Shown: positions 19,875-29,649, numbered from the stretch's first letter. The stretch: DNA of 64,000 bases from Pseudomonas sp. Leaf58 (GCF_003627215.1 NZ_CP032677.1:1555501-1619500); one strand, 5' to 3'. Numbers and translations are program-made. Notes: generated from the letters alone by a model not told the origin.

Positions 19875-20435
19875 ATGAGTGATTCCGGCAAGGCCAATGA
19901 TCTTCTGGCGCAGATCCCCAAGGCCAAGGGCCTGCCGCCGGTGCATCTGTGGAACCCGGATTTCTGCGGCGACATCGACATGCGTATCGCCCGTGACGGC
20001 ACGTGGTACTACCTCGGTACGCCAATAGGGCGCAAGCCAATGGTGCGGCTGTTTTCCACCATCATTCGCCGCGACGGCGCTGATTACTTTCTTATCACCC
20101 CGGTGGAGAAGGTGGGTATCCGCGTCGATGATGCGCCATTCGTGGCGGTGGCGCTGGACGTGGAGGGGGAGGGTGAGCAGCAGGTACTGCGCTTCACCAG
20201 CAACGTCGACGACCAGGTCGAGGCCGGGCCGGCTAACCCGCTGCGCGTGGTGATCGACCCGGTGACGCAAGAGCCCTCGCCGTATGTGCTGATGCGCAGC
20301 AACCTTGAGGCGCTGATTCATCGCAATGTGTTCTACCAACTGGTGGAGCTGGCGGTGCCGCGCGAGATCGCGGGTGAGGAGTGGCTCGGGGTGTGGAGCC
20401 AGGGTGAGTTTTACCCGATCGGGCGTAGTAGCTGA
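19875..20435 (+). CDS. DUF1285 protein
   Basis: Conserved 186-residue soluble protein of the DUF1285 family; function unknown. It has no signal peptide. Recognisable parts are the N-terminal [22 protein letters not shown] region and a [17 protein letters not shown] segment. ATG 19875 is used because GAGG at 19863-19866 is correctly spaced; the earlier ATG 19857 overlaps the preceding gene. A strong terminator follows. Confidence 0.8.
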   Translation: MSDSGKANDLLAQIPKAKGLPPVHLWNPDFCGDIDMRIARDGTWYYLGTPIGRKPMVRLFSTIIRRDGADYFLITPVEKVGIRVDDAPFVAVALDVEGEGEQQVLRFTSNVDDQVEAGPANPLRVVIDPVTQEPSPYVLMRSNLEALIHRNVFYQLVELAVPREIAGEEWLGVWSQGEFYPIGRSS

Positions 20436-20489
20436 AACCCTTGCTGCATCGTTTGATGCTTTTTGCTGCATCGCTCCAGCCTGAAACGA

Positions 20490-20523
20490 AAAAGCCCCCG
20501 GTGCTTGCGCACCGGGGGCTTTT
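20490..20523 (+). terminator. Terminator after the DUF1285 gene
   Basis: Arms AAAAGCCCCCGGTGC and GCACCGGGGGCTTTT around a 4-base loop. The A and T flanks make it usable from both strands, so it can also stop tRNA-Asn transcription from the right. Confidence 0.9.
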
Positions 20524-20530
20524 CAATGTT

Positions 20531-20606
20531 TGGCTCCGCGACCTGGACTCGAACCAGGGACCCAATGATTAACAGTCATTTGCTCTACCGACTGAGCTAT
20601 CGCGGA
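20531..20606 (-). tRNA. tRNA-Asn (GTT)
   Basis: 76-nt cloverleaf on the minus strand. Acceptor stem TCCGCGA/TCGCGGA, anticodon loop ACTGTTAATCA with GTT, T-arm GGTTCGAGTCC, encoded CCA at 20533-20531. Confidence 0.96.
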
Positions 20607-20616
20607 ATCTGCGCGT

Positions 20617-20659
20617 ATCTTACTGATTGCCAGGGGAAAGTCAAGCGTCCCCCTGGCAA
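20617..20659 (-). promoter_or_regulatory. tRNA-Asn promoter nested in a hairpin
   Basis: On the minus strand, TTGACT (20644-20639), 16 bases, TAAGAT (20622-20617). The -35 falls in the loop of a perfect 10-bp stem (20627-20636 with 20650-20659) lying 10 bases after the aminotransferase stop, possibly that gene's terminator. Confidence 0.6.
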
Positions 20660-20668
20660 ATCAATCAG

Positions 20669-21865
20669 TTACAGCACTTCGACAATGGCCTTGGTAACCA
20701 CGTGGATGTTGCTCTGGTTCAGGGCGGCCACGGCAATGCGGCCAGTGTCCAAGGCGTAGATGCCAAAGTCGTTCTTCAGGCGGGCGACCTGTTCAACGGT
20801 CAGGCCCGAGTAGGAGAACATGCCGACCTGGCGGCCAACGAAGCTGAAGTCGCGGTTGGCGCCGTACTGGGCCAGCAGCTCGACCATCTGCTTGCGCATG
20901 CCGTGGATGCGCTCGCGCATTTCGGCCAGTTCGGTTTCCCACATCTGGCGCAGTTCGGCGCTGTTCAGCACGGTGGCTACGATAGTTGCACCGTGGGTTG
21001 GCGGGTTGGAGTAGGTGGTGCGGATAACGCGCTTGACCTGCGACAGCACGCGGGTGCTCTCGTCCTTGGAGGCGGTGACGATCGACAGCGCGCCAACGCG
21101 CTCGCCGTACAGCGAGAACGACTTGGAGAACGAGCTGGAAACGAAGAACTCCAGGCCCGACTCGGCGAACAGGCGCACAGCGAAGGCATCTTCGGCGATG
21201 CCGTCACCAAAGCCCTGGTAGGCCATGTCGAGGAACGGCACATGGCCCTTGGCCTTGACCACTTCCAAGACGTTTTTCCAGTCGTCCAGGCTCAAGTCGA
21301 CGCCAGTCGGGTTGTGGCAGCAGGCATGCAGCACCACGATCGAGCCGGACGGCAGGTTGTTCAGGTCTTCGAGCATGCCCGCGCGGTTGACGTCATGGGT
21401 CGCTGCGTCGTAGTAACGGTAGGTCTGCACCGGGAAACCGGCTGACTCGAACAGTGCGCGGTGGTTTTCCCAGCTCGGGTCGCTGATGGCAACCACGGCG
21501 TTCGGCGAAATGCGCTTGAGGAAGTCGGCGCCGATCTTCAGCGCGCCAGTGCCGCCGACGGCCTGCACGGTCACCACGCGGCCAGCGGCCAGCAGCGGCG
21601 ACTCGTTACCGAACAGCAGCTTTTGCACGGCCTGGTCGTAGGTGGCGATGCCATCGATCGGCAGGTAGCCGCGCGAGGCGTGCTGGGCGGCGCGCTGGGT
21701 CTCGGCTTCGATCACGGCGCGCAGCAGCGGAATGCGGCCTTCCTCATTGCAGTACACGCCCACACCCAGGTTGACCTTGTCGGTACGTGGGTCGGCGTTG
21801 AATGCTTCGTTGAGGCCCAGAATAGGGTCGCGGGGTGCCAGCTCGACAGCGGAAAACAGGCTCAT
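20669..21865 (-). CDS. tyrB: Aromatic/aspartate aminotransferase
   Basis: PLP-dependent class I aminotransferase of the AspC/TyrB group, 398 residues. The Schiff-base lysine is Lys248 in SSSFSKSFSLYGER; the HNPTGVD motif (Asn binding PLP) and the substrate-carboxylate Arg near the C-terminus are present. It interconverts aspartate or aromatic amino acids with their 2-oxo acids; which one dominates cannot be read with certainty, and aspC is an alternative name. It is transcribed away from uvrB and ends just before tRNA-Asn. Confidence 0.9.
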   Translation of the reverse strand: MSLFSAVELAPRDPILGLNEAFNADPRTDKVNLGVGVYCNEEGRIPLLRAVIEAETQRAAQHASRGYLPIDGIATYDQAVQKLLFGNESPLLAAGRVVTVQAVGGTGALKIGADFLKRISPNAVVAISDPSWENHRALFESAGFPVQTYRYYDAATHDVNRAGMLEDLNNLPSGSIVVLHACCHNPTGVDLSLDDWKNVLEVVKAKGHVPFLDMAYQGFGDGIAEDAFAVRLFAESGLEFFVSSSFSKSFSLYGERVGALSIVTASKDESTRVLSQVKRVIRTTYSNPPTHGATIVATVLNSAELRQMWETELAEMRERIHGMRKQMVELLAQYGANRDFSFVGRQVGMFSYSGLTVEQVARLKNDFGIYALDTGRIAVAALNQSNIHVVTKAIVEVL

Positions 21866-22112
21866 TGTTACCTTGGCTCTGATTGGAGAGTGATAGGACG
21901 TACACGCTCCAGCCCGAATGCACTGAAGCGGTGCACAAACGGGGAGTCAGTATAGTGATACCGATCGGTCACGGCGACACTCCGGGGCGGCTTTTCCGGT
22001 CATTTGCGCAAATTTTTTTCGACCATTGGTCTAATTGCCGGGTCCACCGTAACAAGCGCTCACAGCTGTGCCTTGAAAGCGCCCCCTGGGGGCAGCATTT
22101 GGGTATAGACTA

Positions 22113-22128
22113 CTGGCTAAATTTACAG
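22113..22128. promoter_or_regulatory. LexA-like SOS box upstream of uvrB
   Basis: Reads CTGGCTAAATTTACAG: the CTG-N10-CAG frame with an AT-rich centre. It lies 26 bases before the uvrB ATG and just downstream of a TATAGA -10 candidate (22104-22109). Confidence 0.6.
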
Positions 22129-22153
22129 TTACTGCAGCACCGCGAGGTCCGTC

Positions 22154-24169
22154 ATGTCCGAGTTCCAGCTCGTCACCCGTTTTCAGCCGGCCGGCGACCA
22201 GCCCGAGGCTATCCGCCAGATGGTCGAAGGCATCGAGGCGGGGTTGTCGCACCAGACGCTGCTCGGGGTGACGGGCTCGGGCAAGACGTTCAGCATCGCC
22301 AATGTCATTCAGCAGGTGCAGCGCCCGACCCTGGTGCTGGCGCCGAACAAGACCCTGGCTGCGCAGCTGTATGGCGAATTCAAGGCGTTCTTCCCCAATA
22401 ACGCGGTGGAGTACTTCGTTTCCTACTACGACTACTACCAGCCCGAAGCCTATGTCCCTTCGTCGGACACCTTCATCGAGAAGGACGCCTCGATCAACGA
22501 CCACATCGAGCAGATGCGCCTTTCGGCAACCAAGGCGCTGCTGGAGCGGCGCGACGCCATCATCGTTACTACCGTGTCGTGCATCTACGGCTTGGGCAGC
22601 CCCGAAACGTACCTGAAAATGGTCCTGCACGTGGACCGCGGCGACAAGCTCGACCAGCGCGCGCTGCTGCGTCGCTTGGCTGACCTGCAGTACACCCGCA
22701 ACGAGATGGACTTCGCCCGCGCCACCTTCCGCGTACGCGGCGATGTCATCGACATCTTCCCGGCCGAATCGGACCTCGAGGCCATCCGCATCGAGCTGTT
22801 CGATGACGAGGTAGAGAACATCGCTGCCTTCGACCCGCTCACCGGCGAGGTCTTCCGCAAGCTGCCGCGTTTCACCTTCTACCCCAAGAGCCACTACGTC
22901 ACCCCGCGGGAAACCTTGCTGGAAGCGGTAGAGGGCATCAAGGAAGAGCTCAAGGAGCGCCTGGAGTACCTGCACAAGGCCAACAAGCTGGTGGAAGCGC
23001 AGCGCCTGGAGCAACGCACCCGCTTCGACCTGGAGATGATCCTGGAGCTGGGCTACTGCAATGGCATCGAGAACTACTCGCGCTACCTGTCCGGGCGCCC
23101 GGCTGGGGCGCCGCCGCCCACCCTGTACGACTACCTGCCGGCGGATGCACTGCTGGTGATCGACGAATCCCACGTCAGCGTTCCGCAGGTCGGCGCCATG
23201 TACAAAGGCGACCGCTCGCGCAAAGAAACCCTGGTCGAATATGGCTTCCGTCTGCCGTCGGCGCTAGACAACCGGCCGATGCGCTTCGACGAGTGGGAAG
23301 ATGTAAGCCCGCAGACCATCTTCGTCTCCGCCACCCCAGGCCCCTATGAGGGCGAGCACGCCGGGCGCGTGGTGGAGCAGGTGGTGCGCCCGACCGGTCT
23401 GGTCGACCCACAGGTTGAGATTCGCCCGGCGCTGACCCAGGTCGACGACTTGTTGTCCGAAATCCGCAAGCGTGTCGCGGCAGGCGAGCGTGTGCTGGCG
23501 ACAACCCTGACCAAGCGCATGGCTGAGGACCTCAGCGATTACCTGGCCGATCACGACGTGCGGGTACGCTACCTGCACTCGGACATCGACACCGTGGAGC
23601 GCGTCGAGATCATCCGCGACTTGCGCCTGGGTACCTTCGACGTGCTGGTGGGTATCAACCTGCTGCGCGAGGGCCTGGATATGCCCGAGTTGTCACTGGT
23701 GGCCATTCTGGATGCCGACAAAGAAGGCTTCCTGCGCTCCGAGCGTTCTTTGATTCAGACCATCGGTCGCGCCGCCCGTAACCTCAATGGTCGGGCGATC
23801 CTGTATGCCGACAACATAACCGGCTCCATGCAGCGCGCCATCGACGAAACCGAGCGCCGCCGCGAGAAGCAGATCGCTTTCAACGAAGCCAACGGCATCG
23901 TGCCCAAGGGCGTGGTCAAGGACATCACCGACATCCTGGAAGGCGCCACCGTGCCCGGCGCGCGCAGCAAGAAGCGCAAGGGCATGGCCAAGGCCGCGGA
24001 GGAGAGCGCCCGCTACGAGGCCGAACTGCGTACGCCGGGCGAAATCACCAAGCGCATCAAACAGTTGGAAGAGAAGATGATGCAGTTTGCGCGTGACCTG
24101 GAGTTTGAAGCGGCAGCGCAGTTGCGCGACGAAATTACCCAACTGCGCGAGCGGTTGATTACCAGCTGA
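22154..24169 (+). CDS. uvrB: Excinuclease ABC subunit B
   Basis: Damage-verification helicase of nucleotide excision repair; acts with UvrA and UvrC. It has 671 residues. Walker A is GVTGSGKTF (about residues 36-44), the beta-hairpin region contains [10 protein letters not shown], and helicase motifs V and VI ([18 protein letters not shown]) are intact. A C-terminal UVR domain that binds UvrC is present at about 630-665. A LexA-like box lies directly upstream. Confidence 0.97.
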   Translation: MSEFQLVTRFQPAGDQPEAIRQMVEGIEAGLSHQTLLGVTGSGKTFSIANVIQQVQRPTLVLAPNKTLAAQLYGEFKAFFPNNAVEYFVSYYDYYQPEAYVPSSDTFIEKDASINDHIEQMRLSATKALLERRDAIIVTTVSCIYGLGSPETYLKMVLHVDRGDKLDQRALLRRLADLQYTRNEMDFARATFRVRGDVIDIFPAESDLEAIRIELFDDEVENIAAFDPLTGEVFRKLPRFTFYPKSHYVTPRETLLEAVEGIKEELKERLEYLHKANKLVEAQRLEQRTRFDLEMILELGYCNGIENYSRYLSGRPAGAPPPTLYDYLPADALLVIDESHVSVPQVGAMYKGDRSRKETLVEYGFRLPSALDNRPMRFDEWEDVSPQTIFVSATPGPYEGEHAGRVVEQVVRPTGLVDPQVEIRPALTQVDDLLSEIRKRVAAGERVLATTLTKRMAEDLSDYLADHDVRVRYLHSDIDTVERVEIIRDLRLGTFDVLVGINLLREGLDMPELSLVAILDADKEGFLRSERSLIQTIGRAARNLNGRAILYADNITGSMQRAIDETERRREKQIAFNEANGIVPKGVVKDITDILEGATVPGARSKKRKGMAKAAEESARYEAELRTPGEITKRIKQLEEKMMQFARDLEFEAAAQLRDEITQLRERLITS

Positions 24170-24183
24170 ACCGGGCGCACGGT

Positions 24184-24272
24184 CTCTGTGGGCGCGGGTG
24201 TGCCCGCGAAGAATTCAACGCGGTGGCTGGCACCGGCTGCGCCGGTGTTCGCGGGCGCGCCCGCTCCTCCAA
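24184..24272. repeat. Diverged REP pair
   Basis: Two inverted REP-like ends (GGGCGCGGGTGTGCCCGCGAA and TTCGCGGGCGCGCCCGCTCC, only key parts given) around a CACCGG/CCGGTG stem, between uvrB and the converging exporter gene. Confidence 0.6.
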
Positions 24273-24297
24273 AGGCCGCATACAATTTGAAATAGCC

Positions 24298-25866
24298 TCA
24301 ATGCGCTTCTCCCGCTTTCAACCCTTCCGGCAACTTGCGGGTCAACAACACCGCCACCATGCTCACCGCCAAGCCGATCCCGACAAAGTGGAAGGCATCG
24401 TTGTAAGCCATGATCAACGCCTGCTGGTGGGTAATCTCGCTCAACTTGCCCAACGCCGCGTTGTCACTGCCCAGCCGCTCTGCCAATTGTGCCAGCCGCT
24501 CCGCCACCTGTGGGTTGCTCGGCACCACCGACTCGCGCAGGTAATCGAAATACACCTTGGTGCGCGCATCCAGTAGCGTGGCCAGCAGCGCAATACCAAT
24601 CGCCCCGCCCAAATTGCGCAGGATATTGAACAAGCTCGACGCCGACCCTGCGTCTTGCGGTTGGATATACGCCGTGGCGATCAGCGAAATGGTCACCATG
24701 ATCATCGGTTGGCCGAGGGCGCGGATGATCTGGATCTGGTTGAACTGCGGCCCGGCAAAATCCGGGTTGAGCACCCCCGAACCAAAGCTGGCGGCGCCGA
24801 ACAGGCAAAACCCCAGAGCGCACAGCACCTTGGGCGACACAACTTTCATCAGTTGCGGCACCAGTGGAATCAGGAACAACTGCGGGATGCCCATCCACAT
24901 GATCACCTCGCCAATCTGCAAGGCGTTGTAACCCTGCACCTGTGCCAGGTACAGCGGCAACAGGTAGATCGACCCATACAGGCCCACACCCATGCCCAGG
25001 CTGGCGATGCTCGACAAGCCGAAGTTGCGGTTGCCCAGGATGCGCAGGTTGATCAGCGGGTGCGGTTTGGAAAACTGCAGGATGATGAAGGTGATCAGGC
25101 TGACCACGGCCACAGTGCCCAGGCCGACGATCAGCTGCGACTCCAGCCAGTCCTTGCGGTGGCCTTCCTCCAGAAACACCTGCAGGCAACCCAGCCCCAG
25201 GCCCAGGCTGACGATGCCGGCGTAGTCGGTGCTTTTCAGCAGTTCCCAGTGCGCGTCCTTTTTCTCCAGCCCGTACAACAGGCCGGCGATCATCACCAGC
25301 CCGGGCGGGATATTGATATAAAAAATGTACTCCCAGCCCCAGTTCTCGGTCAGCCAGCCGCCCAGGGTAGGGCCGATGGAGGGGGCGAAGGTGGCGGTCA
25401 TGGCGAACATGGCCATGCCCTTGGCGCGGTGGTGCTCGGGCAGCTTGATCAGGGTCAGGGTGAAGGCCAGCGGGATCAATGCGCCGCCGGTAAAACCCTG
25501 CAGGGCGCGGAACAGGATCATGCTCTCCAGGTTCCAGGCCATCGAGCACAGCAGCGACGACAGCAGGAAACCACCGGACACCCACACCGCCAGGCGCCGT
25601 GCCGACAGTAGCTGCACCAGCCAGGCGGTCAGCGGGATCATGATGATTTCCGCCACCAGGTACGAGGTGGAAATCCACGAGCCTTCCTCCAGGGTTGCCG
25701 ACAGCGCGCCCTGGATATCCTTCAGCGACGAGTTGGTGATCTGGATGTCCAGCACCGCCATGAACGCGCCGAGCATCACGCTCATCACCGCGATCCAGTC
25801 GCGCCGGCTCGGCTCTGCGGTGGGCCGTAGTAGCGCGTCACCGGCCATTGCGGCGTTGGTCTTCAC
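24298..25866 (-). CDS. emrB: DHA2-family MFS exporter (EmrB-like)
   Basis: Drug:proton antiporter of the 14-helix DHA2 family, in the inner membrane. It has 522 residues with many hydrophobic segments; the first membrane helix carries the typical AVLDIQITNSSLKDIQ pattern and the fifth GFTGGALIPLAF. The GTG at 25866 overlaps the EmrA-like gene by 29 bases; an ATG at 25848 is an alternative start. With the adaptor upstream it would form a tripartite pump, but no outer-membrane TolC-like gene is adjacent. Confidence 0.88.
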   Translation of the reverse strand: MKTNAAMAGDALLRPTAEPSRRDWIAVMSVMLGAFMAVLDIQITNSSLKDIQGALSATLEEGSWISTSYLVAEIIMIPLTAWLVQLLSARRLAVWVSGGFLLSSLLCSMAWNLESMILFRALQGFTGGALIPLAFTLTLIKLPEHHRAKGMAMFAMTATFAPSIGPTLGGWLTENWGWEYIFYINIPPGLVMIAGLLYGLEKKDAHWELLKSTDYAGIVSLGLGLGCLQVFLEEGHRKDWLESQLIVGLGTVAVVSLITFIILQFSKPHPLINLRILGNRNFGLSSIASLGMGVGLYGSIYLLPLYLAQVQGYNALQIGEVIMWMGIPQLFLIPLVPQLMKVVSPKVLCALGFCLFGAASFGSGVLNPDFAGPQFNQIQIIRALGQPMIMVTISLIATAYIQPQDAGSASSLFNILRNLGGAIGIALLATLLDARTKVYFDYLRESVVPSNPQVAERLAQLAERLGSDNAALGKLSEITHQQALIMAYNDAFHFVGIGLAVSMVAVLLTRKLPEGLKAGEAH

Positions 25867-26893
25867 TGCGCAGGTCGACGGTGGCGGTCACCGACATACC
25901 GGGGCGGATGCGCCCGTGCAGCGGGTTGTCGGCACGCAAGGTCAGTTTCACCGGGATACGCTGCACCACCTTGGTGAAATTGCCGGTGGCGTTGTCGGGC
26001 GGCAGCAGGCTGAACTGCGCCCCAGAAGCGGCGAACACGCTGTCGACCCGGCCTTCGATCGGTGTGTCGGGGTAGCTGTCGAACAGCAGTTCGGCGCGCT
26101 GACCAGGCTGCATGCGGCCGATTTGGGTTTCCTTGAAGTTGGCCTGCACCCAGATGTCTTCGTCCGGCACGATCGACAGCAGGTAGGCGCCGGCTTGCAC
26201 CACTTGGCCATTACGCGCATTGCGCTGGCCGATGGTGCCGCTGATTGGCGCGCGGATTTCACAGCGGGTCAGGTTCAGTTCGGCCTGGGCCAGGTCGGCG
26301 CGGGCGTTGCTGATTTGCGCGTCCAGGCGTTTTAGCTCGGCAGTCAGCGCGTTGATCTGCTGGCGTTGGCTTTGCAGGTCAGCGCGGGCCTTGTCGACCT
26401 GCGAGCCGGCGACATGGCTATCAGCTGACAGGGTGGTCACCCGTTCTTCAGAGACGAAACCTGGCTCGCGCAGCTTTTCGGCGCGGCTCAGGTCCAGTCG
26501 CGAGCGGTCGAAGGTCGCCTGGTTGGCCGCCACCTGGGCCTGGCCGGCGGCGATCAGGCTGGCCTGCTGGGTCAGGCGGCTTTCTGCCTGCACGTGCTCG
26601 GCTTCGCGGGTGGCCAAGGCGGCGCGTGCGCGTTGCACGGCCAGCTCGAAGTCGGCGGCTTCCAGGCGCACCAGCAGGTCGCCCTTGTTCACATGCTGGT
26701 TGTCCTCCACCGCTACCGCGTCGATGCGCGCGCCCAGCTGGCTGGAGATGCGCGTGATCTCGCCCTGCACGTAGGCGTTGTCGGTGCTCTCGTAGAAGCG
26801 CCCCTTGAAGTACCAGTGGCCCAGGAAGGCGAGGGCGATGATGGCCACCAGGGTAAAGAACACCAGCAGGCGGCGTTTGAGTTGGGCAGGCAT
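25838..26893 (-). CDS. emrA: HlyD/EmrA-family membrane-fusion protein
   Basis: Periplasmic adaptor of 351 residues that links the EmrB-like pump to an outer-membrane channel. One N-terminal transmembrane anchor (about 8-28), a biotinyl-lipoyl half (STDNAYVQGEI), a long alpha-helical hairpin (about 95-190) and the second lipoyl half (RAPISGTIGQRNARNGQVV, partial) are seen. ATG 26893 gives the usual short cytoplasmic Arg/Lys start. Upstream, TGTAAACAAATTTAACA (26914-26930) is a partial palindrome that could be an operator, but no regulator gene is next to it. Confidence 0.9.
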   Translation of the reverse strand: MPAQLKRRLLVFFTLVAIIALAFLGHWYFKGRFYESTDNAYVQGEITRISSQLGARIDAVAVEDNQHVNKGDLLVRLEAADFELAVQRARAALATREAEHVQAESRLTQQASLIAAGQAQVAANQATFDRSRLDLSRAEKLREPGFVSEERVTTLSADSHVAGSQVDKARADLQSQRQQINALTAELKRLDAQISNARADLAQAELNLTRCEIRAPISGTIGQRNARNGQVVQAGAYLLSIVPDEDIWVQANFKETQIGRMQPGQRAELLFDSYPDTPIEGRVDSVFAASGAQFSLLPPDNATGNFTKVVQRIPVKLTLRADNPLHGRIRPGMSVTATVDLRSEDQRRNGR

Positions 26894-27036
26894 GAGCACT
26901 ATCGTTCCAGAAATGTAAACAAATTTAACAGCGGCACTGGGGCGGTAGACAAGTGACGTTCGCGCCATTGCTGGAGCCCGGTGCCTGCCACCTGCTAACA
27001 TCCCGCCTTTGTTTCATCTTTCGTTCGAGACTCTCC

Positions 27037-28518
27037 ATGACCACCGTACGCACGCGTATCGCGCCATCGCCTACCGGCGACCCCCATGTTGGCACTGCCT
27101 ACATCGCCCTGTTCAACTACTGCTTTGCCAAGCAGCACGGCGGTGAGTTCATTTTGCGCATCGAGGACACCGACCAGCTGCGCTCCACGCGCGAGTCGGA
27201 GCAGCAGATCTTCGACGCCCTGCGCTGGCTCGGCATTGAATGGAACGAAGGGCCTGACGTCGGCGGCCCGCACGGCCCGTACCGGCAGAGCGAGCGCGGC
27301 GAGATCTACGCCAAGTACGCCAAGCAGCTGGTTGACGCTGGCCACGCGTTCTACTGCTTCTGCACCGCCGAAGAGCTGGAGCAGATGCGCGCCGAGCAGC
27401 AAGCCCGCGGTGAGACCCCGCGTTACGACGGCCGCGCGCTGCTGCTGAGCGCCGAGGAAGTGCAGCGCCGCCTGGACGCTGGCGAGCCGCATGTGATCCG
27501 CATGAAGGTGCCGAGTGAAGGCATCTGCGTGGTGCCGGACATGCTGCGTGGCGATGTCGAAATCCCGTGGGACCGCATGGACATGCAGGTGCTGATGAAG
27601 AACGACGGCCTGCCGACGTACTTCCTGGCCAACGTGGTCGACGACCACCTGATGGGCATCACCCACGTGCTGCGTGGCGAAGAGTGGCTGCCGTCGGCAC
27701 CCAAGCTGATCAAGCTGTACGAGTACTTCGGCTGGGAGCAACCCAAGCTGTGCTACATGCCGCTGCTGCGTAACCCGGACAAATCCAAGCTGTCCAAGCG
27801 CAAGAACCCGACCTCGGTGACCTTCTACGAGCGCATGGGCTTCATGCCCGAGGCCATGCTCAACTACCTGGGCCGCATGGGCTGGTCGATGCCCGACGAG
27901 CGCGAGAAGTTCTCCCTGGCGGAAATGGTCGAGCACTTCGACCTGTCGCGTATCTCGCTGGGTGGCCCGATCTTCGACATCGAGAAGCTGTCCTGGCTCA
28001 ACGGCCAGTGGCTGCGCGAGCTGCCGGTCGAAGAATTCGCTGCGCGCTTGCAGAAGTGGGCGTTCAACAGTGACTACATGATGAAGATTGCCCCGCACGT
28101 GCAGGGCCGGGTAGAAACCTTCAGCCAGGTTGCCCCGCTGGGCGGGTTCTTCTTCGAAGGCGCGCTGAAACTGGACGCCAAGCTGTTCGAAAGCAAGAAA
28201 CTGTCGGCCGACCAGGTACGCCAGGTGATCCAGCTGATTCTGTGGAAGCTCGAAAGCCTGCGCCAGTGGGAAAAAGAGCGCATCACCGGCTGTATCCAGG
28301 CCGTGGTCGAGGCGCTGGAGCTGAAACTGCGTGACGCCATGCCGCTGATGTTTGCCGCCATCACTGGTCAAGCCAGCTCGGTGTCGGTGCTCGATGCCAT
28401 GGAAATCCTCGGCCCCGACCTGACTCGCTACCGTCTGCGCCAGGCCCTCGACCTGCTGGGTGGTGTATCGAAGAAAGAAAACAAAGAGTGGGAAAAGCTG
28501 CTGGCCTCGATTGCCTGA
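27037..28518 (+). CDS. gltX: Glutamyl-tRNA synthetase
   Basis: Class I aminoacyl-tRNA synthetase that charges tRNA-Glu. It has 493 residues; the HIGH-like motif is [11 protein letters not shown] (9-19) and KLSKR is at about residue 250. ATG 27037 is chosen, since the upstream in-frame sequence is not conserved. A TAACAT -10-like hexamer lies about 40 bases upstream. It directly precedes an array holding three tRNA-Glu genes, an apt neighbourhood that is also seen in P. aeruginosa. Confidence 0.97.
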   Translation: MTTVRTRIAPSPTGDPHVGTAYIALFNYCFAKQHGGEFILRIEDTDQLRSTRESEQQIFDALRWLGIEWNEGPDVGGPHGPYRQSERGEIYAKYAKQLVDAGHAFYCFCTAEELEQMRAEQQARGETPRYDGRALLLSAEEVQRRLDAGEPHVIRMKVPSEGICVVPDMLRGDVEIPWDRMDMQVLMKNDGLPTYFLANVVDDHLMGITHVLRGEEWLPSAPKLIKLYEYFGWEQPKLCYMPLLRNPDKSKLSKRKNPTSVTFYERMGFMPEAMLNYLGRMGWSMPDEREKFSLAEMVEHFDLSRISLGGPIFDIEKLSWLNGQWLRELPVEEFAARLQKWAFNSDYMMKIAPHVQGRVETFSQVAPLGGFFFEGALKLDAKLFESKKLSADQVRQVIQLILWKLESLRQWEKERITGCIQAVVEALELKLRDAMPLMFAAITGQASSVSVLDAMEILGPDLTRYRLRQALDLLGGVSKKENKEWEKLLASIA

Positions 28519-28541
28519 CAGCTTTCCCAAGCAATAGCTGG

Positions 28542-28620
28542 ACCTGTGGGAGCGGGTTCAGCCGTGAATGCCGTGGTACATGCACCATCGTATTCGCGGG
28601 TAAACCCGCCCCTACAGGGC
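28542..28620. repeat. Inverted REP pair after gltX
   Basis: Left copy starts CTGTGGGAGCGGG, right copy reads TTCGCGGGTAAACCCGCC and ends CCTACAGGGC; together they can form one long stem. Confidence 0.7.
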
Positions 28621-28701
28621 AGGCCATTCAGGTTTTGCTGGGGCAGGGCGGTAAGTGATTGTTATCTGTGAAAAAACTTTTGAATATTTTCGAAATTTCG
28701 T

Positions 28702-28730
28702 TTGACAGCCCTGCAATCCGATCTTAATAT
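28702..28730 (+). promoter_or_regulatory. Promoter of the tRNA-Ala/Glu array
   Basis: TTGACA (28702-28707), 17 bases, TAATAT (28725-28730): near-consensus sigma70. A GC-rich stretch (GCGCCCC) follows the -10, as expected of a stringently controlled stable-RNA promoter. Confidence 0.8.
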
Positions 28731-28805
28731 GCGCCCCGTCCACAGCGATGAACGAAAACGAAACGCCAGGCACCCAGCCAGCGATTCGGTTCAAAGCGAC
28801 ATTGT

Positions 28806-28881
28806 GGGGCTATAGCTCAGCTGGGAGAGCGCCTGCATGGCATGCAGGAGGTCAGCGGTTCGATCCCGCTTAGCTCCACCA
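28806..28881 (+). tRNA. tRNA-Ala (GGC), copy 1
   Basis: 76 nt, starts GGGGCTATAGCTCAG, anticodon loop ATGGCAT giving GGC, CCA encoded at 28879-28881. Confidence 0.96.
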
Positions 28882-28953
28882 AATTCCGCTTAGCAGCCAA
28901 GGCTGATAAGCAAGACCGGGTCCAGCAACCGGGTCTTGAAGGTAAGAAGGTTC

Positions 28954-29029
28954 GTCCCCTTCGTCTAGTGGCCTAGGACACCGCCCTTTCACGGCGGTAA
29001 CAGGGGTTCGAGTCCCCTAGGGGACGCCA
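28954..29029 (+). tRNA. tRNA-Glu (TTC), copy 1
   Basis: 76 nt, starts GTCCCCTTCGTCTAG, anticodon loop CTTTCAC giving TTC, CCA encoded at the 3' end. Confidence 0.96.
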
Positions 29030-29082
29030 GTTTTTCACAAGCGATGTTTCAGGATGTCGCTGGGCCGCGAGGCTAAAAATCT

Positions 29083-29158
29083 GGGGCTATAGCTCAGCTG
29101 GGAGAGCGCCTGCATGGCATGCAGGAGGTCAGCGGTTCGATCCCGCTTAGCTCCACCA
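29083..29158 (+). tRNA. tRNA-Ala (GGC), copy 2
   Basis: Identical in sequence to copy 1; second unit of the tandem array. Confidence 0.96.
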
Positions 29159-29199
29159 ATTTGCCGCGGTTCGCGTAAGCGGATCGGCACGAAGGTTAC

Positions 29200-29275
29200 G
29201 TCCCCTTCGTCTAGTGGCCTAGGACACCGCCCTTTCACGGCGGTAACAGGGGTTCGAGTCCCCTAGGGGACGCCA
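29200..29275 (+). tRNA. tRNA-Glu (TTC), copy 2
   Basis: Identical in sequence to copy 1; the preceding GAAGGTTACGT spacer is shared with the other units. Confidence 0.96.
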
Positions 29276-29336
29276 CTTTTTCCTGCGTTTTGCAGGGCTT
29301 AAAAGGCTCGTCGTTTACTGATGGGTCTTTTGTTTC

Positions 29337-29412
29337 GGGGCTATAGCTCAGCTGGGAGAGCGCCTGCATGGCATGCAGGAGGTCAGCGGTTCGATCCCGC
29401 TTAGCTCCACCA
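29337..29412 (+). tRNA. tRNA-Ala (GGC), copy 3
   Basis: Identical in sequence to copies 1 and 2. Confidence 0.96.
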
Positions 29413-29454
29413 ATTCTGCCAGGGTTCGCATAAGCGAATCTTTGCGAAGGTTAT

Positions 29455-29530
29455 GTCCCCTTCGTCTAGTGGCCTAGGACACCGCCCTTTCACGGCGGTA
29501 ACAGGGGTTCGAGTCCCCTAGGGGACGCCA
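29455..29530 (+). tRNA. tRNA-Glu (TTC), copy 3
   Basis: Identical in sequence to copies 1 and 2; last gene before the array terminator. Confidence 0.96.
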
Positions 29531-29556
29531 TTTTTACCCGCGTTTTGCGGGACTTT

Positions 29557-29595
29557 AAAGGCTCATTCGATTATTGAATGGGCCTTTTGTTTTTT
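29557..29595 (+). terminator. Terminator of the tRNA array
   Basis: Stem AAAGGCTCATTC / GAATGGGCCTTT (one G-T pair) with a 7-base loop, followed by TTTTGTTTTTT. Confidence 0.88.
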
Positions 29596-29649
29596 CTCCC
29601 TTCCGAAAAATTTCGCCAGCGACAAACGGTCGCAGATTCTGCTTGCCAA

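Noticed and set aside
29035..29238. Repeated short ORFs over the tRNA arrays, with translations such as QRTGLEPATPGVTGR over the tRNA-Asp genes
   Set aside because: These are false ORFs antisense to tRNA genes, a well-known source of spurious annotated peptides.
28806..29530. Tandem tRNA array as an integration site
   Set aside because: No integrase gene or truncated tRNA copy nearby; both flanks continue with core genes.
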